Shown here: in pieces, positions 15,064 to 23,231 of the stretch
How the letters are laid out: every line of letters starts with the position of its first letter
Position numbering within the stretch: position 1 is the stretch's first letter
Assembly (NCBI GenBank): GCA_034435015.1
Contig: DAOTYH010000015.1
Location: 1-38,672 of the forward strand
DNA length: 38,672 nucleotides
Direction: 5' to 3'
DNA from: DAOTYH01 sp034435015
GTDB taxonomy: Bacteria; Chloroflexota; Anaerolineae; Aggregatilineales; UBA3940
Notes under the pieces: model-generated
What the model was told of the DNA's origin: nothing
The model's input: the letters and a program-made list of their open reading frames with translations, nothing else
Database searches by the model: none
Program-made: the position numbers and the translations under genes

Positions 15064-16101
15064 TTGCCCTCACACGAGCGGGTCACCATGGCCAGAATCG
15101 CTGAACTGAGCGGGGTATCCCTCTCGACCGTGTCGCTGGTCCTGCGCGGCAGGCCGGGCGTCGGCCCTGAGACGCGCCAGCGCGTCCTAGAGGTGGCCAG
15201 AGAGCTGGGCTATCTCCCCCCTAAGCTGACCGCTCCTTATGCTCCCCCTCTGTCCAGCGTGGGGCTGATCCTGAAGTCAGACCCCGGCTACGTCCCCCAG
15301 CCCAATAAGTTCTACTCTCAGGTCGTGGCCGGCATCGAGGAGGCCTGCCGCCGTCAGGGCATCAACCTGCTCTACGCCACCCTGCCGGTGGATGAAGACA
15401 GCTATCCCCTTGATCTCCCCCGCATCCTGACGGAAGAGGACTCGACCGGCGGCCTGCTGCTGGTCGGGGCGTTTCTGAATGAGGCGCTGCGTCAGGTGAT
15501 GGATCGGCACTCTGTGCCCGTCGTGCTGGTGGACGCCTACGCCGCAGGCGGCACTTATGACGCGGTCGTGTCCGATAACTTAAGCGGCGCGTATCAGGCG
15601 GTCACCTATTTGATCCGGCAGGGTCACCGGCACATTGGGCTGGTGGGGTATCATCCGAGCGCCTACCCCAGCATCGAGGAACGCCGCAACGGTTACCAGC
15701 AGGCGCTTGCCGATCAGGGGATTTCCGATCAGTACGTGGCTGAATGTCACATCGTCAACCCAGAGGAGATCGCCGCGGCAACGGCGGAACTGCTCCGCTC
15801 TCATCCCGGCCTGACGGCGATCTTTGGCGTGAATGATGATGTCGCTGTGGCCGTGATGGAGGCGGCACGGCAGGCGGGGCGGCGGATACCCGAAGACCTC
15901 TCGGTGGTGGGGTTCGACGATATTGAGCTGGCTGGTTGTGTGTCGCCGCCCCTGACAACCGTCCATGTGGACAAAGTCGGGATGGGCAGGCTGGCGGTGC
16001 AACTGCTCGCCAATCGGGCTGAACATCCAGAGGCCAGCCCGGTGAAGGCCTTCATCTGCCCGCGCCTGATCGAGCGGCACTCAGTCTGCCCGCCCGGCTG
16101 A
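15064..16101 (+). CDS. LacI-family transcriptional regulator 1, atypical hinge
   Basis: Sugar-responsive DNA-binding protein of 345 residues. The helix-turn-helix (about 9-28) reads MARIAELSGVSLSTVSLVLR. The effector-binding domain has the periplasmic-binding-like pattern with VVSDNLSGAYQAVTYLI, GHRHIGLVGY, AIFGVNDDVAVAVMEA and SVVGFDDIELA. The start is a TTG at 15064 with GGGAG seven bases upstream; an ATG eight codons further on is the alternative. The hinge after GYLPPKLTAPYAPP lacks the usual N-x-x-A-R-x-L helix that inserts into the operator centre, so its DNA contact may differ from the norm. It lies 54 bases before the GH130 gene, which it probably controls together with itself. Confidence 0.92.
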   Translation: MPSHERVTMARIAELSGVSLSTVSLVLRGRPGVGPETRQRVLEVARELGYLPPKLTAPYAPPLSSVGLILKSDPGYVPQPNKFYSQVVAGIEEACRRQGINLLYATLPVDEDSYPLDLPRILTEEDSTGGLLLVGAFLNEALRQVMDRHSVPVVLVDAYAAGGTYDAVVSDNLSGAYQAVTYLIRQGHRHIGLVGYHPSAYPSIEERRNGYQQALADQGISDQYVAECHIVNPEEIAAATAELLRSHPGLTAIFGVNDDVAVAVMEAARQAGRRIPEDLSVVGFDDIELAGCVSPPLTTVHVDKVGMGRLAVQLLANRAEHPEASPVKAFICPRLIERHSVCPPG

Positions 16102-16155
16102 GGGCGCAGGCAGGGTAGACAGCAGTTTGAGCATAGCAGGGAAGAGGGACAGACA

Positions 16156-17145
16156 ATGGTTCAGGTGATAGCGGACGCTCTGCCCAACATCCCCTGGGAG
16201 GACAGGCCGGAGGGCTGTCATGATGTGGTGTGGCGCTCAAGCCGCAACCCGATTGTCCCTCATGACCTGATCCCTGCTTCGAACAGCATCTTTAACAGCG
16301 CGGTTGTGCCGTTTCATGGGCAGTTTGCCGGCGTCTTCCGGTGCGATGACAAGCGCCGCTATATGCGGCTTCATGCCGGCAGGAGCGTAGACGGCATCCA
16401 CTGGACGATTGAGCCTGACCGCATCTACTGGCGTCCGGCTGACGAACGTGCGGCTGAGATCAATGACTTTGTCTACGGCTATGACCCGCGTGTCGTGCGG
16501 CTGGAAGACCGCTACTATATCACCTGGTGCAACGGCTATCATGGGCCGACCATTGGGGTAGGGTATACCTACGATTTCGAGACCTTCTACCAGATGGAGA
16601 ACGCCTTCCTGCCTTTTAACCGGAACGGCGTCCTCTTCCCGCGCCGCATCAACGGGAAGTACGCCATGTTAAGCCGCCCCAGCGACAACGGCCATACCCC
16701 CTTTGGCGACATCTACTACAGCGAAAGCCCGGATATGGTTCACTGGGGATGCCATCGGTTTGTGATGGGGGCAACCGACGGATGGCAGGCCACCAAGATC
16801 GGTGCCGGGCCGGTCCCCATTGAAACAAGCGAAGGCTGGCTGTTGATCTATCATGGGGTGCTGACCTCGTGTAACGGCTTTGTGTACAGCTTCGGCGCCG
16901 CTCTGCTCGACCTCGATGCGCCGTGGAAAGTGATCTATCGCGGCGAACCTTACCTCCTTGCCCCTCAGGCGCCTTACGAACGCACCGGCGATGTGCCCAA
17001 TGTGGCCTTTCCGTGTGCCGCGCTGACCGATGCAGATACCGGCAGGATGGCAATTTACTACGGCGGCGCTGATACCGTCGTGTGCCTGGCCTTTGCCTAC
17101 GTGGATGAGGTCGTTGAGTTTGTCAAGGCGAACTCAAAGGTGTAG
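16156..17145 (+). CDS. GH130 beta-mannoside phosphorylase
   Basis: Predicted to split a beta-mannosidic bond with phosphate, with inversion, giving alpha-mannose 1-phosphate. The 329-residue product has the five-bladed-propeller signatures: NSIFNSAVVPF, YGYDPRV (D110, the family's proton-donor Asp), ITWCNGYHGPTIGVGYT, FNRNGVLFPR, LSRPSDNGHTPFGDI, LIYHGVLTSCNGFVYSFGAALLD (read as two parts) and NVAFPCA. No signal peptide, so it acts in the cytoplasm on imported sugar. Characterised members use mannosyl-glucose, beta-1,4-manno-oligosaccharides, beta-1,2-mannobiose or mannosyl-GlcNAc; the exact substrate cannot be read here. The neighbouring cellobiose phosphorylase points to glucomannan-derived oligosaccharides. 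No terminator separates it from regulator 2. Confidence 0.92.
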   Translation: MVQVIADALPNIPWEDRPEGCHDVVWRSSRNPIVPHDLIPASNSIFNSAVVPFHGQFAGVFRCDDKRRYMRLHAGRSVDGIHWTIEPDRIYWRPADERAAEINDFVYGYDPRVVRLEDRYYITWCNGYHGPTIGVGYTYDFETFYQMENAFLPFNRNGVLFPRRINGKYAMLSRPSDNGHTPFGDIYYSESPDMVHWGCHRFVMGATDGWQATKIGAGPVPIETSEGWLLIYHGVLTSCNGFVYSFGAALLDLDAPWKVIYRGEPYLLAPQAPYERTGDVPNVAFPCAALTDADTGRMAIYYGGADTVVCLAFAYVDEVVEFVKANSKV

Positions 17146-17173
17146 CAGTCAGACAGGATTCGGCGAAATGGTC

Positions 17174-17203
17174 TTGACACGCGCGTCAATCTCCCCTTAT
17201 AAT
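17174..17203 (+). promoter_or_regulatory. Consensus promoter for LacI regulator 2
   Basis: TTGACA (17174-17179), 18-bp spacer, TATAAT (17198-17203): both hexamers are perfect. Two operators lie directly downstream, which is the layout of a strong promoter kept silent by a repressor. Confidence 0.88.
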
Positions 17204-17215
17204 GTAAGTGGGTTT

Positions 17216-17229
17216 TGGGAGCGCTCCCA
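17216..17229 (+). promoter_or_regulatory. LacI-type operator 1
   Basis: TGGGAGCGCTCCCA, a perfect 14-bp palindrome with the central CG preferred by LacI-family proteins. It starts 13 bases after the -10 box. Confidence 0.85.
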
Positions 17230-17232
17230 AAT

Positions 17233-17246
17233 TGAGAGCGCTCTCA
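17233..17246 (+). promoter_or_regulatory. LacI-type operator 2
   Basis: TGAGAGCGCTCTCA, a perfect 14-bp palindrome. Its centre is 17 bp from that of operator 1. Both precede the regulator's GTG start. Confidence 0.85.
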
Positions 17247-17266
17247 GGGGAATCTGGGAGAACCTC

Positions 17267-18289
17267 GTGTCCAACCTGACGCTTGAAGACATCGCTAGAC
17301 GGGCCGGCGTATCCCGCTCGACGGTTTCACGGGTGGTCAATGACCATCCCAACGTCCGCGAGGAGGTACGCCAGCGTGTGTGGGAGGTGATCCGAAGCAC
17401 GGGTTACCATCCCAACGCCGCCGCCCGTACACTGGCCTCTCAGCGCTCATGGATGATCGGGTTGGTTCTCCCGCGCAGTGTCAGCTCCTTCTTCAAAGAC
17501 CCCTACTTCCCCCATCTCACGCAAGGCATTGCGCAGGCCTGCAATCAGTATGACTATACCCTGAGCCTCTTTCTGGTCGGCACGAAAGAGGATGAGGAAA
17601 AGATATTCCCGCGCGTATCCCGCCGCGGCCTGCTGGACGGGATTATCGTCCAGTCCGGCCAGATCGGTGACCAGCTTATTGATCGGCTGGTCGAGTCCAA
17701 TATCCCGCTCGTGATCGCAGGCCGCCCGTTCCATCCGGAGGGGGTCAGCTATATTGACGTGGATAACGTTCGGGCGGCTTATGAAGCGGTCAACTATTTG
17801 ATTGGGCTGGGGTATAAGCGTATCGGCACAGTGGCCGGGCCGGGTAACAGCACGGTCAGCATTGACCGTGAAGAGGGATACCGCCAAGCGCTGATTGAAC
17901 ATGGCCTGGAGGTTGACGAGGCGCTGATCGCCAGGGGCGATTTCACAGAGGCAAGCGGCTACTACGCCATGCAACAGCTACTGCCCGCCCGCCCGGATGC
18001 GATCTTCGCCGCCTCTGACCTGATGGCCATCGGCGCTATGCGGGCTGTTCGGGATGCCGGCTTGAGCGTCCCTGATGATGTTGCGTTTGTCGGCTTCGAC
18101 GATCTCCCCATCGCCACCCTGTCAGATTCTCCTCTCACCACCGTCCACCAGCCAGTTGTTGAGTTTGGTTTCAAAGCAGTTGAAATCCTGATTGACCTGA
18201 TCGAGAACGGTATTCATCCTCCGCGCCGCGTCATCATGGGGACCGAGTTAGTGATACGCGACTCCTGCGGCGCATCGCGAAGGAGGTAG
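17267..18289 (+). CDS. LacI-family transcriptional regulator 2 of the oligosaccharide locus
   Basis: A 340-residue repressor. The N-terminus (SNLTLEDIARRAGVSRSTVSR, split here as LTLEDIARRAGV and SRSTVSRVVN) is a canonical LacI helix-turn-helix. The hinge PNAAARTLAS has the Leu that wedges into a central CG step, matching the AGCGCT core of the three operators. The effector domain shows YIDVDNVRAAYEAVNYLI, RIGTVAGP, IFAASDLMAIGAMRA and VAFVGFDDL. The start is the GTG at 17267 with GGGAG six bases upstream; reading further upstream would run through operators and promoter. It likely represses itself and the importer operon and is released by an oligosaccharide. Confidence 0.94.
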   Translation: MSNLTLEDIARRAGVSRSTVSRVVNDHPNVREEVRQRVWEVIRSTGYHPNAAARTLASQRSWMIGLVLPRSVSSFFKDPYFPHLTQGIAQACNQYDYTLSLFLVGTKEDEEKIFPRVSRRGLLDGIIVQSGQIGDQLIDRLVESNIPLVIAGRPFHPEGVSYIDVDNVRAAYEAVNYLIGLGYKRIGTVAGPGNSTVSIDREEGYRQALIEHGLEVDEALIARGDFTEASGYYAMQQLLPARPDAIFAASDLMAIGAMRAVRDAGLSVPDDVAFVGFDDLPIATLSDSPLTTVHQPVVEFGFKAVEILIDLIENGIHPPRRVIMGTELVIRDSCGASRRR

Positions 18290-18304
18290 CGGGCAGGTTT
18301 TTTG

Positions 18305-18328
18305 ACCTGCAACGGCAGGTTTTGTGTT
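18305..18328 (+). terminator. Terminator after regulator 2, with an alternative upstream hairpin
   Basis: ACCTGC (18305-18310), loop AACG, GCAGGT (18315-18320), then TTTTGTGTT. An earlier GCAGGT (18293-18298) can pair with the same ACCTGC and would prevent the terminator. Confidence 0.6.
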
Positions 18329-18336
18329 CCGTGTAC

Positions 18337-18350
18337 TGGGAGCGCTCTCA
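18337..18350 (+). promoter_or_regulatory. LacI-type operator 3, before the importer genes
   Basis: TGGGAGCGCTCTCA. The left half equals operator 1 and the right half equals operator 2. It lies 119 bases before the binding-protein start. No clear -35/-10 pair is visible around it. Confidence 0.82.
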
Positions 18351-18468
18351 AGTAGGCTTAGCCTGTTTTGGGGCAAGGAGGAGGGAAAGGGAAAAGGTAA
18401 ACCACTCATTTGAGCAGTTCGTTCTTTCTCACTGGCTACCGTTTTGGCTTACCCAAAAGGAGTTGAAG

Positions 18469-20256
18469 ATGAAACGCGCAACCATCGTTCTGTGTGTCTT
18501 GGCCGCTCTGGGCATACTGCTGACAGCCTGCGCCCCGGCCGCTGAGACAGTCGTCACCGTTGAGGTGCCCGGCCCGGCTGGCGAGACCATCATCGTGACG
18601 ACAACCCCCAGCCCGGTACAGGCCGCGCCGGCGGTTGAGTTCGCTCGCAACGAGACGCTCTACACCAGCGGCAAGCAATGGGGCCCGCCGACCAACTGGA
18701 ACCCCATCATGACGTGGGCGTATGCCATGGGGACAATCGGCCTCTGCTATGAGACCCTGTTCCTCTATGACCCGCTTACCAACGAGTACATCCCCTGGCT
18801 GGCCGAGAGCGGTCGGTGGACGAGCGACACCGTCTATGAGGTGACGCTCCGTCAAGGCATCAACTGGTCGGACGGCGAGCCGCTGACGGCTGAGGATGTT
18901 GTCTTCACCTTTGAACTCGGAAAGATACCAGCCGTGCCCTACAGCACGCTGTGGAACTGGCTGGAGAGCGCCGAGGCGGTGGATGACTACACCGTGCGGT
19001 TCACCTTCTCGCAGGCCAACTATCAGGAATGGGCAACTATCTTATACAACATCGCGATAGTCCCCAAGCACCTGTGGGAAGGCAGGTCTGACGAGGAGAT
19101 CGCGACCGGCGCCAACGAGAACCCCATCGGCACAGGCCCCTACCTGTATGAGTCGCACAGCGAAGACCGCATGGTCTGGGTGCGCAACGATGACTGGTGG
19201 GCCATTGACATCCTGGGGCTGTCGGTTGCTCCCAAGCGGATCGTGGACATCGTCAACAGCAGTAACAACGTCTCGCTGGGTATGCTGTTGCAGGGCCAGC
19301 TCGACCTGAGCAACAACTTCCTGCCCGGCATTGCCTCACTGCGTGACCCCGGTCGGGGCTACGGCATTGAGACCTACTTCTCCGGCCCTCCGTACATGCT
19401 CTCCGCCAACACCGCATGGCTGGTCATGAACACCGCCAAGCCGCCTATGGATGACCCGGCCTTCCGTCGGGCAATGGCCTTCGCCATTGACGTGGACAAG
19501 ATCGTGAATGTGGTCTATGGCAACATCGTCCAGAAAGCCAACCCGACCGGCCTCCTGCCCATCTGGGAGCAGTACATTGATCAGGCGGTCGTGGATGAGC
19601 TGGGCTTCACCTATGACCCCGATCAGGCCAACGCCATTTTGGATGAGGCGGGCTATCTGGATGTCAACGGCGACGGCTTCCGCGAGATGCCGGATGGCTC
19701 TGCGATTGAGCTGAAGATCATCGTCCCCAACGGCTGGACGGACTGGATGGAGTCGATCCGCGTGATCGCTGAGAGCGCTCAGGCGGTAGGCATCAACCTC
19801 ACCCCTGACTTCCCGGACTACAGCGCGCTGGTGGATGCCCGCAACAGCGGCAACTTCGATATGGTCATCAACAACGACCGGCAGGTCAGCAACACGCCTT
19901 GGACCTACTACGACTACATCTTCCGCCTGCCCATCCAGGATGTTCAGACCACCACCAACTTTGGCCGCTATGAGAATCCAGAGGCGTGGGAACTGGTGCA
20001 ACAGCTCGACCGGACACCCGTGGATGACTTGGACGGCATGCGAGCGATCATGTCTCAGCTCCAGCGCATCCATCTGACCGACCTGCCCATCATCCCGCTG
20101 TGGTACAACGGGATGTGGTCACAGTACAGCAATGCGGTGTGGACCAACTGGCCGTCTGCGGAAGAGGGTGCTAACCACTACCTGCCTGCGACCTGGAACG
20201 GCTACTGGAACATGACGGCTATCCTCATGCTCACAGAGCTGGAGCCTGCGCAGTAA
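18469..20256 (+). CDS. Oligosaccharide-binding lipoprotein of an Opp/Dpp-family ABC importer
   Basis: Solute-binding protein (SBP family 5) that captures the substrate outside the membrane. The 595-residue product has a lipoprotein signal with lipobox LTAC. A Thr/Pro linker follows, then NETLYTSGKQWGPPTNWNP, a start typical of the cellobiose/beta-mannoside binding members of this peptide-binding superfamily known from Thermotogales. Further family blocks are VTLRQGINWSDGEPLTAEDVVFTF, IGTGPY, FRRAMAFAIDVDKI and LPIIPLWYNG. The ATG at 18469 has AAAGGAG six bases upstream; the reading frame stays open upstream but is non-coding there. Sugar rather than peptide is inferred from the phosphorylase at the operon end. 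Confidence 0.92.
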   Translation: MKRATIVLCVLAALGILLTACAPAAETVVTVEVPGPAGETIIVTTTPSPVQAAPAVEFARNETLYTSGKQWGPPTNWNPIMTWAYAMGTIGLCYETLFLYDPLTNEYIPWLAESGRWTSDTVYEVTLRQGINWSDGEPLTAEDVVFTFELGKIPAVPYSTLWNWLESAEAVDDYTVRFTFSQANYQEWATILYNIAIVPKHLWEGRSDEEIATGANENPIGTGPYLYESHSEDRMVWVRNDDWWAIDILGLSVAPKRIVDIVNSSNNVSLGMLLQGQLDLSNNFLPGIASLRDPGRGYGIETYFSGPPYMLSANTAWLVMNTAKPPMDDPAFRRAMAFAIDVDKIVNVVYGNIVQKANPTGLLPIWEQYIDQAVVDELGFTYDPDQANAILDEAGYLDVNGDGFREMPDGSAIELKIIVPNGWTDWMESIRVIAESAQAVGINLTPDFPDYSALVDARNSGNFDMVINNDRQVSNTPWTYYDYIFRLPIQDVQTTTNFGRYENPEAWELVQQLDRTPVDDLDGMRAIMSQLQRIHLTDLPIIPLWYNGMWSQYSNAVWTNWPSAEEGANHYLPATWNGYWNMTAILMLTELEPAQ

Positions 20257-20327
20257 CAGCAATCTGGTGACCATCACCTCTACTCACGTCTGGCTTCACG
20301 GGAGTAGGGTGGTGGAAGTCTGAGGTG

Positions 20328-20370
20328 GGGGGTGTTGGGAGGCTTTCACCCGCTCAACACCCCCGCTTTT
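20328..20370 (+). terminator. Intercistronic hairpin, partial terminator
   Basis: GGGGGTGTTG (20328-20337) and CAACACCCCC (20355-20364) form a perfect 10-bp stem with a 17-base loop, followed by GCTTTTA. It lies between the binding protein and the first permease. It would favour more binding protein than permease, by attenuation or by protecting the upstream RNA. Confidence 0.65.
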
Positions 20371-20433
20371 ACCCCCGTTCGAATCACGCTCTGAGGCGCG
20401 GAAAACCAAGTTCCACTGTGCGGAGGGGCAAGA

Positions 20434-21426
20434 GTGAAAAGATACTTCGGAAGAAAACTGCTCATCTATATTCTGACTTTTTTCGTGGCGGTGACCATTG
20501 ACTGGTTAATTCCGCGTCTCATGCCGGGCAACCCTGTCCAAAACATGCTGGCACGGGCCGAACTGCGGGCAGGTGCGTATGAGGTGATCTACAGCTACTA
20601 TACGCGTCTGTTCGGGCTGGACCTGCCGATCTGGCAGCAATATCTCAACTTTTGGTGGGCGCTCTTCCACGGCGACTTGGGCACCAGTGTCTTGCTGTTC
20701 CCGACGCCGGTCATACAGGTCATCGCGAGGGCTGTGCCTTATGATGTCTTTCTTCTCCTGCCTTCCATCCTGATAAGCTGGCTGGCAGGGAACTGGTTTG
20801 GTGCTTTTGCGGCACGCTCCAAATGGCTGGATAACCTTGTCTCTCCAATCGGGTACATCCTGACGGCGACTCCCTATATGTGGCTGGGCATCCTGCTGGC
20901 TTGGGCGCTGGGGATCGTGGCCGGCCTGTTCCCGATTTCAGGGGCCTACAGCTTTGCTCTTCGCCCCAGCTTCTCGTGGGCTTTTATCTCAAGTCTTCTG
21001 CGGCACTGGTTCCTGCCTTTTGCTTCGCTGTTTCTGGTGCAGTTTGGCGGCTGGGCAATCGGCATGCGGAACATGATCATCTATGAACTTGAAGCAGACT
21101 ACTCCCACTATCTCGAAGCGCTGGGCGCACCGAGAAGGCTGGTCAGGAAGTATGCTTTCAGAAATGCCATGCTCCCTCAGCTCACCGGATTGGCGCTCCA
21201 ACTGGGGACAATCGTAGCTGGTGCGCTGGCGACCGAGATCGTGTTTTCGTACCCCGGCATTGGCTACTTGATCCTTGGGGCTATTCAGAACAAGGACTAT
21301 TTCCTCCTGCAAGGGTGCTTCCTGTTTATCATCATTGGCGTCTTGCTGGCGAACTTTGCGATTGACTTTGTCTACGTCCTTGTGGACCCGCGGACCCGAA
21401 TGGGGATGGAGGGGGGAACTTCGTAA
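20434..21426 (+). CDS. ABC importer permease 1 (OppB/DppB type)
   Basis: Inner-membrane channel subunit of the importer. The 330-residue product has an N-terminal helix (LLIYILTFFVAVTIDWLIPR) with the PRxxPGNP-like segment (PRLMPGNPV) typical of DppB, six predicted membrane segments, and an EAA-like coupling loop (YLEALGAPRRLVRKYAFRNA) that contacts an ATPase. The start is a GTG at 20434 behind GGAGGGG. Its stop overlaps the next start by one base. Its partner is the permease at 21426. Confidence 0.93.
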   Translation: MKRYFGRKLLIYILTFFVAVTIDWLIPRLMPGNPVQNMLARAELRAGAYEVIYSYYTRLFGLDLPIWQQYLNFWWALFHGDLGTSVLLFPTPVIQVIARAVPYDVFLLLPSILISWLAGNWFGAFAARSKWLDNLVSPIGYILTATPYMWLGILLAWALGIVAGLFPISGAYSFALRPSFSWAFISSLLRHWFLPFASLFLVQFGGWAIGMRNMIIYELEADYSHYLEALGAPRRLVRKYAFRNAMLPQLTGLALQLGTIVAGALATEIVFSYPGIGYLILGAIQNKDYFLLQGCFLFIIIGVLLANFAIDFVYVLVDPRTRMGMEGGTS

Positions 21427-22274
21427 TGTTTAAAAGGAGTGAATTTCTCTACTTTGCGCTGAGAAATAACAGGCTCCGGATCGGCCTGATCGTCCTTCTC
21501 TTCTTCATCGTTCTGGCCATTGTCGGCCCCCGCTTGACCGACTATCCGCCCTATGGCTACGTGGGGCCGGGCGCACAGCCTCCCTCATCCGAGTTCTGGT
21601 TTGGGACGACGACCTTCGGGCAGGATGTCTTTACCCAGTTTGTGCTGGGCTTGCGGGCTACCTTCCTCGTCGGCGTGGTGGGCGGCGGCCTGGCCACCCT
21701 GATCGGCATTGTGGTGGGCTTCACGGCGGGCTACCGCGGCGGCATGGTGGACGAAATCCTCAACATGCTCACCAACGTTGTGCTGGTCATCCCGACGCTG
21801 GCCATCCTGCTGATCATAGCCGCCTACCTGGAGGTCAGGGGCATCTTAGCCGAGAGCATCTTTATCGGCTGTACGGCGTGGCCGTGGGCGGCCAGAGCCA
21901 TCCGTGCCCAGACGTTCTCACTGCGGACCAGAGATTTTGTTGACTTGGCCAGAATGAGCGGCATGAGGCCGGCCAAGATCATGTTCACCGAGATCGCCCC
22001 CAACATGCTCTCCTACCTGCTGTTGGTCTTCATCCTCCAGTTTGGCGGTGCGATCCTTGCGGCGGCCACGCTGGACTTCATTGGGCTTGGCCCGACCAAC
22101 GCGATCTCGCTGGGCCTGATGATGAACAACGCCGTCTTGTGGGGGGCGCTGATATTGGGCATGTGGTGGTGGTTTGTTCCGCCGGGCCTTGCCATTATGG
22201 CCATTGTCGGCGCACTGTATGTGACCAATGTGGGGCTGGATGAGGTCTTCAACCCCAAGCTGAGGGAGATGTGA
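21426..22274 (+). CDS. ABC importer permease 2 (OppC/DppC type)
   Basis: Second channel subunit, 282 residues. The N-terminus has LRIGLIVLLFFIVLAIVGP and then DYPPYGYVGPGAQPPSSEFWFGTTTFGQDVF, split here at about residue 50; the TTTFGQD part is the DppC hallmark (usually GTDxxGRD). Coupling loop: DFVDLARMSGMRPAKIMFTE. The start ATG shares one base with the previous stop (TAATG) and follows a purine-rich ribosome site inside the upstream gene. The stop overlaps the ATPase start by four bases. Translation of all importer genes is therefore tightly linked. Confidence 0.93.
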   Translation: MFKRSEFLYFALRNNRLRIGLIVLLFFIVLAIVGPRLTDYPPYGYVGPGAQPPSSEFWFGTTTFGQDVFTQFVLGLRATFLVGVVGGGLATLIGIVVGFTAGYRGGMVDEILNMLTNVVLVIPTLAILLIIAAYLEVRGILAESIFIGCTAWPWAARAIRAQTFSLRTRDFVDLARMSGMRPAKIMFTEIAPNMLSYLLLVFILQFGGAILAAATLDFIGLGPTNAISLGLMMNNAVLWGALILGMWWWFVPPGLAIMAIVGALYVTNVGLDEVFNPKLREM

Positions 22275-23227
22275 TCGTGGGCCTACGAGTAGAAAACCTC
22301 ACCGTCTATTATCAAACGCTGAAAGGGGATGCCAGGGCGCTGGAGAACGCCACCTTCACCGTTGCCGACGGGGAGATCATGGGGCTGGCCGGCGAGTCGG
22401 GGTGTGGAAAGACGACATTGGGCCACAGCCTGATCTACCTCAGGCCGCCCATGAAACTGGTCGGCGGCAGGGTCTTCCTCAACGATGAGGAACTGCCCAT
22501 CGGGGATATGGAGAAGATGAACGACTTCCGTTTCAAGAAGGTCTCCATCATCCCCCAGTATGCCATGAACGCCATGAACCCCACCCGCAAGGTCGGAAAG
22601 ATGGTGGCTGAACTGCTCCAGTCCAGAGGGGTGGACTTCAAAGCCATCCTGCCTGAGCTGAAGCGGCGGCTGGACCTCGTCAAGCTCCCCCATGATGTGC
22701 TGAACATGTATCCCATTGAGTTTTCCGGCGGCATGAAGCAGAGAATGGTGATGGTGATCTCCACCCTCCTCAACCCGTCTCTGCTGATTGCTGACGAGAT
22801 CACCTCAGCGCTCGATGTGTCCAGCCAGAAGGCTGTGGTGGAGATGCTGGTCGAGTTCCGCAATCTGGGCTGTTGCAGTAGCGTGATCGTGATCACCCAT
22901 GACATTTCGATCCTGTATCAGATCGCCGACTCGATCCTGATCATGTATGCCGGCCAACTGGCAGAGAAAGCCTCTACCGAAGTGATCATCCGGTCGCCCC
23001 GCCATCCGTACACCAAACTGCTGATCTCATCACTGCCGGAGGTGGGGGTGCGGTATGTCGAGAGGCGCCTGACGGGCATCCCCGGCAGTCCCCCCTTACT
23101 GCTTTCTCCGCCGGAGGGATGCCGCTTCAGGGAGCGTTGCCCCGTAGCCTTTGAGAAGTGCCTTGAAGCGCCGCCGTTCGTTGAAGTTGAGAGTGGACAC
23201 TTCGTAGCTTGCTGGAAGGAGTTCTAG
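22271..23227 (+). CDS. ABC importer ATPase 1 (OppD/DppD type)
   Basis: Powers transport by ATP hydrolysis at the inner face of the membrane. The 318-residue product has Walker A GESGCGKTT, Q-loop IIPQYAMNAMNP, signature FSGGMKQRM, Walker B LLIADEITSALD and the switch His in VITHD. The C-terminal oligopeptide-type extension ends with the CRFRERCP cysteine cluster expected in this subfamily. The Pro usually found after the catalytic Glu (DEPT) is Ile here. The start is a GTG overlapping the permease stop. Confidence 0.93.
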   Translation: MIVGLRVENLTVYYQTLKGDARALENATFTVADGEIMGLAGESGCGKTTLGHSLIYLRPPMKLVGGRVFLNDEELPIGDMEKMNDFRFKKVSIIPQYAMNAMNPTRKVGKMVAELLQSRGVDFKAILPELKRRLDLVKLPHDVLNMYPIEFSGGMKQRMVMVISTLLNPSLLIADEITSALDVSSQKAVVEMLVEFRNLGCCSSVIVITHDISILYQIADSILIMYAGQLAEKASTEVIIRSPRHPYTKLLISSLPEVGVRYVERRLTGIPGSPPLLLSPPEGCRFRERCPVAFEKCLEAPPFVEVESGHFVACWKEF

Positions 23228-23231
23228 GCGC

